The notes under the pieces are model-generated. The model searched no databases and had not been told where the DNA came from. It worked only from the letters and a program-made list of their open reading frames with translations. A stretch of DNA of 64,000 nucleotides from Marisa cornuarietis (Eukaryota; Mollusca; Gastropoda; Architaenioglossa; Ampullariidae). Position 1 is the stretch's first letter, and every line of letters begins with the position of its first letter. Positions 26,263-38,221 of this stretch are shown in pieces. The position numbers and the translations under genes were made by a program. The stretch is from the NCBI GenBank assembly GCA_004794655.1, contig SMMW01000042.1:3272501-3336500 (forward strand). The letters are read 5' to 3'.

Positions 26263-26994
26263 TTGAATGTAATACTACTCTGTAAGGCGTGCTGAAGGAG
26301 AAAGAGAGCCAGGCAAGCAGTCAGAAAACATCAGATGGTGAAACTTCTAGAAACGTCAACAGACCAGTCAGTTAGGCCGCGTGTCAACTGCTCTCTCCTC
26401 TCATGTCCTCACAAGACCACGTAGATCAACAAACTAATAAACATGTATTATCCATATGTGTATGTATGCTCGGAGTTTTCTGCGTCTCACAAAGACACAC
26501 ATTCATACAAAAAGCCGAATGTTTCTTTCTGTATTGATTGATTATTTTGATCGTTAATTATTGATGCTTTAAGACGATTCCAAGAGCCCTTTTTTTCTTG
26601 AAGAGTAACAAAGAAAGCATTTTGTTTTTCGTGAACACTTGATTGATATTTCCGTTATCTTATCAACTTGTCAGGCTGACTCCTATTTCTTTACAAAACT
26701 CAGATCTCCTTCAAACACTTTCGTTTTTCGGTTTTGCGAAAATCTTTAACCCCTGGCCTAACCTTCCAATGTCGGTCTCTCAAAACGGTTCTCTGGCATT
26801 CATCCCGTCTGGTGCTCGGACAACTAGGGAGCTCTACCACTCTCGGAGAAACACAACGTCGGCCGCTTTGATCCTGATTTGTGATTGTGATGCAGAAAAT
26901 GAATACAAACATGGGGAGAGGCAGTTAACAGACACGGGATAAACGGACACAATAAAAAATAGAGAGCATTGTCATGCAGATCACAGGGAGAAGA

Positions 26995-27580
26995 CATTTT
27001 TAATTGAGAAGAAGAGAAGAAGAGGAGGAGGAGACAGAGGATGGAAAGAAGACGGAGGAGGGACAAAAGAAAGAGAAATTAAAGTAGTGATAGGAGTGAA
27101 GTGAATAAGAGGTTAAGTGATGAAGGTGGTGGTCTGGGTAGTGGAGGAAGCAAAGTGGTGGTTGTGGTGTCAGGTTTGATGGTGGAGGGCCGTCACTAAC
27201 ACGTAACAAATATTTGTTCATGTGTTACATTCTGCAATAAAACTACGACACATTGCCCTGACCCTCTCCTGTCCTGGACTGTTTGTTGTCGTGGGGCTGC
27301 ATGGTCTTCTTCCTCTCATTTTATGCATCTGGATTTTTTCTATCTTCTTTTTCCTATCTTCTACATTCCCATCTTTTCTGTCGTTTGCATTCCAATATCC
27401 ATTGCCTTTTTCCACCCAGGTATTTTGTATCTGCTAGCTTTGTGCTCTCTTCTGTTTCTAACTTCCTGTATTCTTTCTCTGCTAGCCTCCCCTCTTCCTT
27501 GTCTTTAGACTTCCTAACGCTTAGTCCTTCTGATTTTTATTCAGGCACGGATATTCCACAAAGAAGTGTTTTGTAGATTG
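26995..27580. other. Purine-rich tract followed by pyrimidine-rich tract (strand switch near 27,200)
   Basis: 26,995-27,185 is almost all G and A on the plus strand, starting with GAAGAAGAGAAGAAGAGGAG. From 27,230 to about 27,580 the same strand becomes C/T rich. The two halves are loosely self-complementary in composition. The pyrimidine half ends in a TTCTGATTTTTATTCAG stretch that resembles an intron 3' end, with no recognisable exon after it. Open frames here are low-complexity by-products. Confidence 0.6.
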
Positions 27581-28429
27581 CTCATCTAACGTGTACGTCC
27601 TGACAGAAGCAGTTCGACAAGTCTCCACAAAATCAATATGATCCTCGGACTCAGTAGCATACACATTGTCTGCAGACAAGAAACTCCGTTATCTTTACTC
27701 ACAGTGATAAACACTATCATCTCTGTAATGTCAGCTTTATATTTTCTTTCACCTATCTGTGTACTATAAACAGTAAACAGTCTACTGATATATTGCCGGT
27801 GTGATCGTGGACTGGCTTCATCTTGTTCTGGAAAAAACACGACTTTGGTCTTGTGCTCTCCGTCCTTTATTCCTCTCGTTCTCTCACTCTCAGAAGGTGT
27901 AAGTTCAGAAGAGAATTGCAACTTAAATCGCATAAGATCATATTAGCTGCCAGAGACTACGTTAACTTGCAGGCAAAGTATCCGTTTGATGATGAACGAG
28001 TCGCAGTAAATATGTGTAAAAATTATGTTGCATTTGATATGCAAATATATCTACAGTGTGTCTGTGTGTAGTATTTCTTCTTCTCTTAAGACTTCTCGTC
28101 AGAAATGGCGCTGATTTGCTGTTTACCTTTGGTCTTACTACCAGAGCACGTGACAGATGTCTGCCTGTTAGAATGACGTCGATTCTCTCTTCGTTGTCGT
28201 GGATGACCCCCGCGCACCAAGAGAGCGATGATGGGTGTGAGTCATTATGTCTGAGACCTAGTGGCCGTGTCCACATCGCTGTTTGACTTGGCACTCGATG
28301 CTTTGCTGAGAGACTCACAGGAGCATCCTGCACGTCCATTCCGACTTTTATTTGTTAGAGTAAACCTCTTCGATTGCTGAAGTGTCGACAGACCGCCCGA
28401 TAATTGTGAACCCACCCAGTCCCCACCTT

Positions 28430-28471
<42 letters not shown>
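28430..28471. repeat. (CT)n(CA)n compound microsatellite
   Basis: About 22 bases CT then 20 bases CA. Confidence 0.95.
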
Positions 28472-29439
28472 GGCGGCGTGAGAGCAGTTGTCACCAATAC
28501 TTTAAAGCAGTTGACACCCACACGGTAACGCTGTTATAAGCAATACAGTAAAGACCTGTAAGTCTTGGGTTCATATCTCTTCTCTCGGTACATACAGTCT
28601 GGATGAAACAAATATTCATGATGTTTCTCATTGGAAGAACTTCAGTGACTCCGGCTTGATCAGCGTTTACTATCCTTTCCTCCACAGTGGAAAACAGCAG
28701 CTACATAGAAACAACATCCTCTCAAATAAACTCTGCCTCGTTCTCTTTCTCCGTCTCTCTCTCAGTCTCTCGTGACTGCTTTTGCTGCTACCTTTTGTTA
28801 TATTGGCCAGTCCTTCTTACCAGCCAGGTTAAAAGGTATGATCCATCGCTACAGACTGAAGACAAAGCGAATGTGGCCCTTTAAATTACGGTTGCCTTTA
28901 AGGCTGGCAATAGCTGGCTATCTTTGCCTCGCAGTCACATCTAGCTCACTGGATTTCTTTGGACTTTGTTATTTATTTTTTCTTCTGTCTGCACGATTTC
29001 TTTTTCCATAATTTACGCATTTATTTTAATTTCGTAGACTTTCCACGCCTTATCCCCTTTTCTTTCCTTTTGTCTGGGTTAGTGTCTTAGATTTCTCCCT
29101 AGCATGATTATTAATATTGTTGTTATAATGAATGTCGTTTGTAAATAGCCATGAGCCTGCTCATAAGGCTGGGATATGGCGCTAAATATATTATTAGTAG
29201 TAGTAGTAGTATCCGAGATAGGTCTCTGTCTACGGTCCAGCAACCATCCACTCCCTTGATCCTACCCTTCTGGTGGCAGACTGACAGCACTGTGCGGGAC
29301 TTCGGTCGGGACTGGGTGTGTGTCCGATTGCAATCGAACTGTTACCGGTCACTGCGGTGGACTTTGGCATCAGGGCAGTGACACTATCAAAACGAGGGTG
29401 ACAGCGCGAGCTGGCGTGTCCCGTCGTTTTTCCAAGGGG

Positions 29440-29526
29440 CTACGGTCTTTGGCCACCAGGCGGTGCCGTCCATTTCACGCCTGCGCAGTCGCAGATTACG
29501 GTGTCAACATGGCGAAAGAAGAGTAA
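29440..29526 (+). promoter_or_regulatory. Candidate promoter/first exon: CTCF-like, NRF1-like and TISU-like motifs
   Basis: GGCCACCAGGCGGTGCC (29,451-29,467) resembles a CTCF site. CGCCTGCGCAGTCGC (29,479-29,493) resembles an NRF1 site. CAACATGGCGAA (29,505-29,516) matches the TISU consensus at 10 of 12 positions. The ATG at 29,509 has A at -3 and G at +4 and reads M-A-K-E-E-stop, but a GTAAAG splice-donor-like word begins within codon 5. This would give a four-to-five-codon first coding exon, as seen in some housekeeping genes. The upstream 200 bases are CpG-rich compared with the flanks. No downstream exon was recognised. Confidence 0.3.
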
Positions 29527-29767
29527 AGACTGGCAATGCTTGAACTGAATCCACCAGTCTATAGTAGCGATTACAAGTTTTCTTTGTGTCCCCTTTGATT
29601 AACTTATAAGAGAAATACCGCTTGCTGTCCGTAATCTCTTGTTCACAGCCAAACAATGCTCGCCGCGGTTTGTTGAGGTCTTCTCTGTAAATTAGGTTAT
29701 CTTTTTGTAGTCTTGGTTCATTCCCCAGTCGTTCGCCACAAGAAAATAACTGTTTGGAATATCGTGG

Positions 29768-29768
<1 letters not shown>

Positions 29769-29825
<57 letters not shown>
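29769..29825. repeat. (TG)n microsatellite, 57 bp
   Basis: Perfect dinucleotide run, about 250 bases past the promoter-like patch at 29.3-29.5 kb. Confidence 0.97.
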
Positions 29826-29826
<1 letters not shown>

Positions 29827-32066
29827 AAAGAGAGATGTTCCTCGTTTGTTAATTGACGAATCTGTAACGACTGATTTGTGAGAAAGTGGCTTATAGAACT
29901 AAATAAATAGTCGATTTTTTAAAAAATCTTGTAAATGAAAACAATGGTCTAGAAAAACCAGCAATGTTGTGTCACTACATTGGAAAAGTAAGACCACTCT
30001 CTGAATTATACAATAAAAGATAGCACGATAGTTCGTTTACCTAAAATCCAAACAGACATTAAAATATCAATAAGATATAAAATGCTATACATTCTTCAGG
30101 AGAATATCCAGAAGACCACAAAGCAGAAATTGCAGTACAATGTTAAAGCACATAACAATTTGGCACTGATGTAAAGTCTGTCACAAGGACGACTTGTAAA
30201 ATTGAAGAAACTTTGATGGCATCAGCCAGAGAAGACTAACGGTGATGATAGTTGATATCAGAAGAAGAGAAACAAAAAGCTGTTCAGCACAATACCGATG
30301 ATATCATAAAATGTACAGGTCGGTACAATAAGACTAAAAGCATCACAAATCCAAGCAGAAAACAGAAATGCGGAGAGCGGCCCCCTTAAGCCTGTTAGGT
30401 GAAGAGATAGATAGATAGCCTTGATAAAAAAAAAAGAACGACAGTGAGAAACTAGGAAGACTAGAAGCATGAAGATGAGAAACGCGCAAAAGGTGGGACG
30501 CCAAAAAAGAAAGAAAACAAACAAACAAACAAACAAAAACAATAATAACAGCAACAACAGTATACCAAAATATGCTATTGCAGAAAACATTCAATACAAA
30601 GACACTTTTAACGTGTCTATCTTTGTCTATCAAACAAACAATACTAAGGGCAAAGAAACATAAATACCTCGGAATGGAATAGTTTGATACCTAATTTGAA
30701 TAAAGTCCCCGTTTAACTGTTGCATAAAAGGGTGCATATAAAGTATATCAAAAAGGACTTCCTCCGGAGATCCGCGGTGCATTGATGCAAACATCTGCTC
30801 TCAAAGTATTCTAAACGTTCCATAGAGGTTTTCCTATTTCCGCTTCTTTGACGACGAATGAGATAGCCACCCGTTGTATGCACAGACACCACAGGAAGTG
30901 AGATGTCGTCAGGCAGTCAAGAACTACCCTAGAGTGGCGAGCCCCAGTCGCACTCAGACTGAAATGACCCTTCAGTGAGATGATGCTATCATTGCACATG
31001 TTACTGGACACACACACTCACACGGCGTAATGGTGAGTACTAACTGTCTGCTTCGATTCAGTACTGTGGAGAGAAAATAAAAACATCACGAAAGGCCTAC
31101 AGATATTGCTTTGAAAGGAAGCTATCATTCAGATATTTCTAAACAAAAAGAAGAAAAACGTTAAAGACATTCTTGAAAAATGTATTCCTGTGCAAAGTAA
31201 ATCCATTAAATGGAGCACATTTCAAACCACATTAGCCTAGAAGCAAGCGAGGACACTGTAAGCCACCGTTAAAGTCAATGAAACTGACCACCCATCTAGT
31301 CAGACTTCTGCTTTCATTCTCTCTAACCATCAGCGGTGGTCACGCAACAACCATGCTCCCAGATCAGATGATGCATCATACATCATACAATGACTGTACA
31401 GCTATGTGATGCAAACATATACATCCTGTTAGGTCTTTATACAATGATATTTACGTAAAATTGATTTCATAAAAGATATTTTATCATTCTCCCCCCCTTC
31501 TCTCTCTCTTCGTGCGTTTACAATAGCATATCCAGACACCAAGACGAACAACAAACACACCACACGCAGATAAGAGGAATTCAGTCTCCTGTTTATGTTT
31601 CTCTTTTTTTGATCCGTGCTACAAAATTACCTGCTCATTCAAATAAATAATGACTGATTATTGCTTTATACGATTAATTCTTTTTTATTTCTCGGAAATG
31701 TTAATGATAAAGCTCTATTTTGCTTCACTCTCTCTCTCTCTCTCGCTGATTACGAGCAGGACAGGGGCACGCGACATGGAGATGAAGAAGAAGAGGTGGT
31801 AAACGTTGGGCCATCCACTGAGAAGTTTTACTGCAATACAGCTTGCAAAACCCTTGCCTGGTGCCTACAGGGGATTCCTAAGTGAGCAACTCAAAGAAGA
31901 ACTGGGAGATGATCTGCTTGACACAAATAGCAGCCGGTGTGACATTCACGGGAGTTTTCTGCATGTTTTCATTACATACATACTAAATTCCTCCAGGGGA
32001 CAACTGTGATTTGTTGGTGATGTGATTTGTACTGAAGTATTCAGCAATAACAACACAACATGCGTG

Positions 32067-32070
<4 letters not shown>

Positions 32071-32117
<47 letters not shown>
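32071..32117. repeat. (GT)n microsatellite, 47 bp
   Basis: Perfect run, followed to 32,195 by broken GT/GA-rich sequence. Confidence 0.97.
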
Positions 32118-32120
<3 letters not shown>

Positions 32121-32489
32121 TTACTTGCTAGCTTGTGAGTGAGAGAGCAAAAGAGAGTGCGTATGTGTGTGTGTCTGTGTGTTCGCGCGTGCGTTATGAA
32201 TGACTGAATGACCCATGCGGATAGGAGTATGCGTGCCTGTGCGTGATGCGAAAGCGAATCTCACTTTTTATTTCAAAATAAACCCAGTGGCAGGAAATGG
32301 ATCTCTGATCCCATGTGATGGCGAGGTATCGGCAATCGCCTGCAGGGTAAACGAACATGACCCCTTGGGCTGGCCAGCCGGATCACGACAAAGTCGCCTC
32401 ATGGAGTCCACCTAACTCTCACTTAATGCCTACCTTTATTCTTCCAAAGGATTTTCATGCCATCACTGTCCTGATTCTAGCTATTTTCT

Positions 32490-32559
32490 GGTCTGTCTGT
32501 CTGTCTGTCTGTCCGTCCGTCCGTCCGTCCGTCCGTCCGTCCGTCCGTCCGTCTGTCTG
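32490..32559. repeat. (GTCT)n(GTCC)n(GTCT)n microsatellite
   Basis: About five GTCT units, about nine GTCC units, then GTCT again. The interior appears to have been converted by one C/T change that then spread. Confidence 0.95.
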
Positions 32560-33318
32560 AAGGAACGGTGTTCGCCCATCCTTCCACCATCCTATGCTGA
32601 CCCCGCTTTAAAATAAAACCCCAAAAGATATTTTTCGGCCTCCTGATAGAAACGTTAGCACTCGGGGTCGAAACCTGCTAAAAACGGCACAATCGCGCTG
32701 ATTTCGCGGTACACACGCTGTAAGCTTCGTAATGAGTACTGACGTCACGACGGCAGCGTCAGTCAAGAACAAGTGCATGCAGGCGCGTGATCTCGCGAGA
32801 AGACTCCCTTCTGGGGGAAACGTTCTACAGGCGTGCCGGACCTGTCACAACGAGTTGTCGATATTCGCACCCTAGCCAAAATATAAGAATAAATAAAGTC
32901 ACGAAAACATGTTTTTAGTAAGCGTAAATGCAGAAGACGCGTGTCTCTACAAAAGGATTCATTATCATGTAATCGTTGAAACACATTCATCATATACTCA
33001 GGCCAAAACACATTCATCATCGTGTACTCATCTCGTGTTAATGTTGAGCCATACTCATCGTATTGTACTCAAACCAAAACACATCCGTCTTTCGGTTATT
33101 ACGTGTGCGAAGAATGTGTCGTTGGTTCTTCTCGTTCATGCACGGTACCTGCTACTAGCAAGGCCGATGTCCAAACAGTTCACACCGCCTTTGCAAATTC
33201 TTGGATGACAATCTGTCCTTGATATTTTGTTCAGAGAGGAGAAGCTATTTATCATTCCAAAACCGTTAAGAGACAGAGAGACGCGAACGTGAGCTCGGGT
33301 ACAAGTATTTAATTTGAC

Positions 33319-33597
33319 GGGAAAGCGGATAGCCGAGGGGTGAGAGCGCTGGCATCCGAACCCAGTGGTGTGCAGGTTCGATACTCGTGCAGCGCAACAA
33401 CCTTCCCCAGTCGACACAGCTGTCAGAAATGAATACCTGACTGCTCAGAGAGTTGGTGAAGGTAAGGCACCAAGAATGAGGAGATGGGCCCCACCCAAAC
33501 CTGGCCCTGAGAAAAGTGAGGTCTCTAATACCTCACTTACCGTTGACCTAACAAAAGTTAGTGGCGATTTCATAATAAATAATAATTAATATCTTTC
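33319..33597 (+). mobile_element. tRNA-derived SINE
   Basis: The head is tRNA-like: A box TAGCCGAGGGG at 33,330-33,340 and B box GGTTCGATACT at 33,375-33,385, about 45 bases apart as in an internal RNA polymerase III promoter. The body follows (33,400-33,560), with GTCAGAAATGAATACCTGAC and GAGATGGGCCCCACCC, which resemble body motifs I associate with tRNA-SINEs of molluscs and other invertebrates. Near the 3' end is the self-complementary GTGAGGTC..TACCTCAC. The tail is AT-rich (CATAATAAATAATAATTAAT), as expected for a LINE-primed SINE end. It is not a functional tRNA gene: stem pairing is poor and the tail belongs to the repeat. I could not define target-site duplications. Confidence 0.75.
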
Positions 33598-34979
33598 ACA
33601 TTAAGAATCAATGTACAAAGTAGTCAAGCATTAATTATTCACGTGAGGAAGTCGAATTTTATTTTCTATTTCCTTATACTTTATCGATGGTTAAATCTTA
33701 TTTTTTGTTTAGTTTGACATTTGTGATTTTAAAAATGTACATGAACTCGTGTGTAATTGGATCCCACTCAAAAAATGACTTATGACAATTGGTTTGAGTT
33801 GACTTTGAAGAGAAGAAACGCCAGGTAAAGAAACAGTCTCAGTAATTATTTTAACTCAATCGGACCAAAGTTGCACGCTATTCGTTTTCATAAAGACTTT
33901 GAAAGTTCCGAGGTGATGAATTTTTAAATGCGAACTTAACCAAGTTAATCTTTAGAATAACAGAACGATCAAGCGTCTGTACATCGATATTTTGTAGAAC
34001 AGAGATCTTTGAAAGTGAAAGACAATGTTGACAATACTGACGAAGTATCATGCTTCGTTGAAACTTGACGCGAGTCTCCATCGTTTGAAACAAATTTGCA
34101 CTTCACATTAGTAGTCATATCTCAGTATTGTTGTTTGCTGTATTTAGTAATTCATGAGACACGGTATGTTTAGGCATTTGAAACTAACAGGAACTAACGG
34201 GTTTGCTGACAGTAGTTTCGACGACATTTTTAGTTTTCTTTGTAAGCACAGACGTTCCTGAGTTCAGATACTGCACTCATAGTGCATCAAAACAAACATC
34301 AAAACCGGAAAAAGTCAACCCACCCTTTGAGTAAAGGTCGCAGGGATTCGTAATTCTCTGAAAAGACAAATACAAATGTTACTGGCATCAGTTAAAGCAT
34401 GGCTGCTGAGCGTAAACAGTACTAAAATACATAGTGTCAAAGATGAAAGGAAGAAATATTTCAAGAACAGTAAAGACTAATGGAATATTTATCATAATGT
34501 GAACGATCATCAACTATTAATAAATAAAATATGAATAGATTAATCTCTCTATCTGAACAACGGGCGGGTAGACTCACAACAAATATATAGACAGGAAGAA
34601 AAAAAGCTTATACAGTATCAGACCTGTTTAGGTCTTGAGAGTAACGCCTCTGATCTCTGTCATCACACACATTCAGTCGACTAATTGCTGTCACTTTCTA
34701 GACTCCAAGACAAACACAATCTTGGAGGTCGCAATGCCATAACGGATACTGTCCAGTCTGAGGTGATCAGTAGGCCCGTGCCGACACATCAGTCATTCTG
34801 TCACTCGTTTTGCCATTAGTTTACTACCAGACTTAGTAACGACCCAATTTCTCACGACAGTTGCTAATGACCAGGGACTGGAGTCATCGTTCGCTGAGGC
34901 CCGTCCAGCTAAAGATGACACCATCGCTGGGCTCCTAGACCGATTGTTTAATTGAAAATCCTACATAAAACGTGTACCT

Positions 34980-35011
34980 TTATATATATATATATATATG
35001 TGTGTGTGTGA
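34980..35011. repeat. (TA)n(TG)n microsatellite
   Basis: Twenty bases of TA followed by twelve of TG. Confidence 0.93.
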
Positions 35012-36239
35012 CTAGACAGGTATGTTTGCACCAATGTATGTATGTAAACACGCTTGTTTGTATATGTGAATGCCTCTCACTCTTTATTCGTTTTTGGCTG
35101 TAGTGTCTAATGAGAAACATTTCATTAGTGAATTTTTATGATACAAAAAAGTGAGAAGGTTACATTTAAAAACGTTTCAGACCATCTTAAATGTATCGGT
35201 CTACATCAATATAAAGGTAACCAGATACCAGAAATCTGTATGCTTTCAACTTTTGTCCTCACAAAACTGGAAAAGACATCGTATAAAAATATTGAGATGA
35301 GCTTGATTTCAAGCTTGATATGATGCTGGTACTGCTGGTGGTTGAAAGCACTGAAAAGCAACAAAACAATATGGATGGAATTTTCTGGTTATTTTCCCTA
35401 TCGGTAAGCTGAGAGTGTGTTTGGAATTGTGCCCGCATTGGTAGCCACCACAAAAGTGATCGGGAAAAAGTGGGCAACTGCTATAAAGCGCACGCCTATA
35501 ATGACACAAATCACCTCCGCCCTATCCCCAGCCCCCTCGTAAAATGTGGCTGAGGTTCAAAAAGAAATTTCTCTAGATGATCGAGATCATTTCTTTGTTC
35601 TGGTACTTGGGTTGACGGATATTGTAAGTACGATATGAAACTGCTGCAGCAAGTGAAAACCCCTTTGTTACAGCTGCATATATCTACTTTGGGACATATT
35701 CCTTCGACTCAACATTGGTAATGTAAAGCTCAACCCACAAAGTGGTAGTTAATGAAACTGCTATAATACCTTAAAAACATTTCGTAGCAAGATGTAATAA
35801 AAGGCTACTGATGTCTGTTGTAGTTTATGGCCAAAATTATTTCCCATACATTAAGTTTAAATTTCTCTTGTCCCAGAGAGGCTCGTAATATATACAGGGG
35901 ACAGGTATCATCTTCTCACTCACCCTCTCTCTCACACCCCCCCACACACACACACACAAGCGCGCACAGCATTAGTTTATTATTATTTGATACATGTATA
36001 ACTGAATCAAAGTTACGCTCGAAAAGATTTAACCAAAATGAAGTATATTTTATAAGCTGCGAGAGATGCTTTTGCCAACAAGCCTTCACCACCTACAAAA
36101 TTAAACGCAGACAGCCTCCTCGTTTGTCGAGGGCACGTTTCAATGGCTACAGGACAGTCTGGCTGGCTAACATGACGTCTGAAATATTACTGAAGTCAGC
36201 GACGACGGGTTTCCCAGTTTAGGCTCAGGTCAAAGGAAG

Positions 36240-36320
36240 AATTCTGTCGGGCGCCCTGGCGCACCAAGATGGCGGACGAGGAGGCACTAGCCCAGTGAAA
36301 TATGAAATCGCGCGAGCCAT
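36240..36320 (+). promoter_or_regulatory. Candidate TSS patch with TISU/YY1-like start codon
   Basis: CAAGATGGCGGA (36,265-36,276) matches the TISU/YY1 element SAASATGGCGGC at 11 of 12 positions. In animals that element marks genes with very short 5' untranslated regions. The ATG at 36,269 has an ideal context (A at -3, G at +4) and opens M-A-D-E-E-A-L-A-Q before a stop at 36,296. A GT inside the last codons (CCCA|GTGAAA) could be a weak splice donor. Local CpG density is higher than in the flanks (GGGCGCCCTGGCGC just upstream). This would make it the first exon of a plus-strand gene; no second exon could be identified. Confidence 0.3.
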
Positions 36321-36541
36321 GGCAAAATACTCTTGTTCGCCGATCAATCATTGTCACTTGCCAGCACGGTTTTATGGACTCCATACTAACTGTTCACTCA
36401 TTGAGCTTGACCGGCATCCATTATTGTTGAAAACTGGTGATCGGTATTGAAAGCAGGGAAGGGGATACCTGGTGAAAAGAAAGGAGGGATGGGAGTAGCT
36501 CAACTTTATGTGGGTGGGATGGAGGTTGGTGGGGGGGGGCT

Positions 36542-36542
36542 A

Positions 36543-36573
<31 letters not shown>
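36542..36573. repeat. (GT)n(GA)n microsatellite
   Basis: GT run followed by GA, ending 14 bases before the small ORF at 36,588. Confidence 0.92.
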
Positions 36574-36587
36574 TGTAGTGAGGAAAA

Positions 36588-36734
36588 ATGTTGCGATTTA
36601 CGGAGAAGGCGAAGAAGCTCCAGAGAAAGATGGCTGAGCAAGAAGAGGGGGGAAACGAATTTGAGCATGATTTAAAGCCTTTTTTCAGGGATCTTTCTCG
36701 ACTCGCCGGGGAGGCTAAATTTGTTTCTTTTTAG
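36588..36734 (+). CDS. Small charged ORF, 48 codons, unidentified
   Basis: An ATG with A at -3 opens a 48-residue reading frame beginning MLRFTEKAKKLQRKMAEQEE and ending with RLAGEAKFVSF. The first twenty residues are lysine/arginine and glutamate rich and look helix-forming; the middle (FEHDLKPFFRDLSRL) is also helix-like. There is no signal peptide and no membrane segment. It lies about 320 bases after the TISU-like start at 36,269 on the same strand and right after a GT/GA microsatellite. I recognise no family. It could be a small protein, a coding exon of a larger gene, or chance; composition is more protein-like than that of neighbouring frames. Confidence 0.22.
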   Translation: MLRFTEKAKKLQRKMAEQEEGGNEFEHDLKPFFRDLSRLAGEAKFVSF

Positions 36735-38093
36735 AATGCAAGTTAAATAATTTGACCAGCCATATCTAAACCTATCGATAATGTTGTCGAATCTGCTCAC
36801 TGCAGCTCAACTTTTATGGCGCCGATATTTTTACTGTTATATTCAGATGGCGCCGTGATAACTTTAGTGTAAAACCAAACAAGAAGTTGGCAAGAAGACT
36901 GGAGTAACATGATGCCTAATGTCTGCAAAGGTTACGTATCCATGGAAAACATATGTGTCTACATGGCGTCCGGAATTGTGTTGGACAGTCCATTAACTCT
37001 ATATTAATTTTTTTAACACAGCACCAGCCGCAGGGTCTAAGAAACTAAAGAACCAAAATGTTTGTGCATTTATGAAATATTTATTTCGGAAGTATAAAAA
37101 TTGACACCAAAGGAATTGGATAATGAAAGAAATATATATATATATAGATAAATATTGCAACGCTATAACTCCTGGAAGCAAGAAAAAAGAGATATTTCAT
37201 CATATTTCTCTAAAATATTTGTTATTCCTCCTTTCTGGTGTCTGAAGTATTCAAGATGAAAGGAAATATTGATGATGAAGGCTGCATGGCCTGTCCTGGT
37301 CTTAGTTTAGATTTTAGAAGTTTCTGCTACCAACGGAATGTTGTGTGGTTAGCAGGTCAGAAACGATGACGTAACGGTATTTGTAGATATAGATTAATCA
37401 CAGACTGAAAAAGGACCCTTCAAATAACATGTTTATTTTATTTCAGGGTCTTGGATATTTTTTGTGTGCATGTAGATGTTTGTAGTATGGGATTGTGCAC
37501 CCATATCTTGGCCTTGATACATTGAGTTTCCTATGCATCGAGTTTTGCTACTCTCTCCACTGTATAGACTGCAGTCCGTGCGGGGAGTCCAGTGGCGCAA
37601 CAGTAGCAGGATGAGAATGTACGAGATTTTGTGTTTCCGAGTCCTTTTTTTCTTTAATTAAAGGGATGTTTTTAAAAGACCTGTCAAAATAAATTTTGTA
37701 ACCAGCTCTCTCATCTTTAAACTTTTCAGTGTAGTTTGCGGAAATATTTTTTCAAGTATTTAGAAGACCCACAGAGCATATGAAATTCCACCGTAAGTAG
37801 AATCACCAAGCGAAAATTGTTAAAATACAAGTGATGAAAGGCATCGAAAAACTAAACATACGGGACTTCTTTGATGAGCCCCCAAGTTCCCAGCATCGTA
37901 ATCTGCAGAATCTATGACAAAAGGAGTGTCATCGCAAAGGAAAGAACAGGGTTTTTTTTATTTATTTTGCCGCTGGCAGCTGGTCGCGACTTTTTAACTA
38001 GCATCGTATGCAGGCCAGTAGTCTTGCTGTGTGTTTACGAGGTCACGTGGCGGTGTGTGCAGTATCAGAATATAAAGGACATTTTCGGGACCA

Positions 38094-38221
38094 GATTACT
38101 AATAGCCAGAAGTTTACATCTGTCTATATTAGCACTGATTACCAATAGCCAGAAGTCTACATCTGTCTATATTAACACTGATTACCAATAGCCAGAAGTC
38201 TACATCTGTTTACATTAACAT
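38094..38221. repeat. 43 bp tandem repeat, 3 copies
   Basis: GATTACCAATAGCCAGAAGT followed by CTACATCTGT(C/T)TA.ATTA(A/G)CACT repeats three times in phase, at about 38,094, 38,137 and 38,180. The last copy diverges at its 3' end. Few differences separate the copies, so the expansion is fairly recent. Confidence 0.85.

Larger units (their letters stand above)
21796..33318. other. No gene seen outside the listed patches
   Basis: Between the palindrome and the SINE there are only microsatellites, the 24.5 and 29.4 kb motif patches and the strand switch at 27.2 kb. Frames around 24.2, 27.6-28.3 and 30.3-30.6 kb have no recognisable domain. Confidence 0.55.

Noticed and set aside
27525..27546. 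Textbook-looking intron 3' end
   Set aside because: Pyrimidine-rich by local composition; no exon follows.
35827..36222. 131-codon plus-strand ORF
   Set aside because: Contains translated CT/CA repeats, and no family resemblance was seen.
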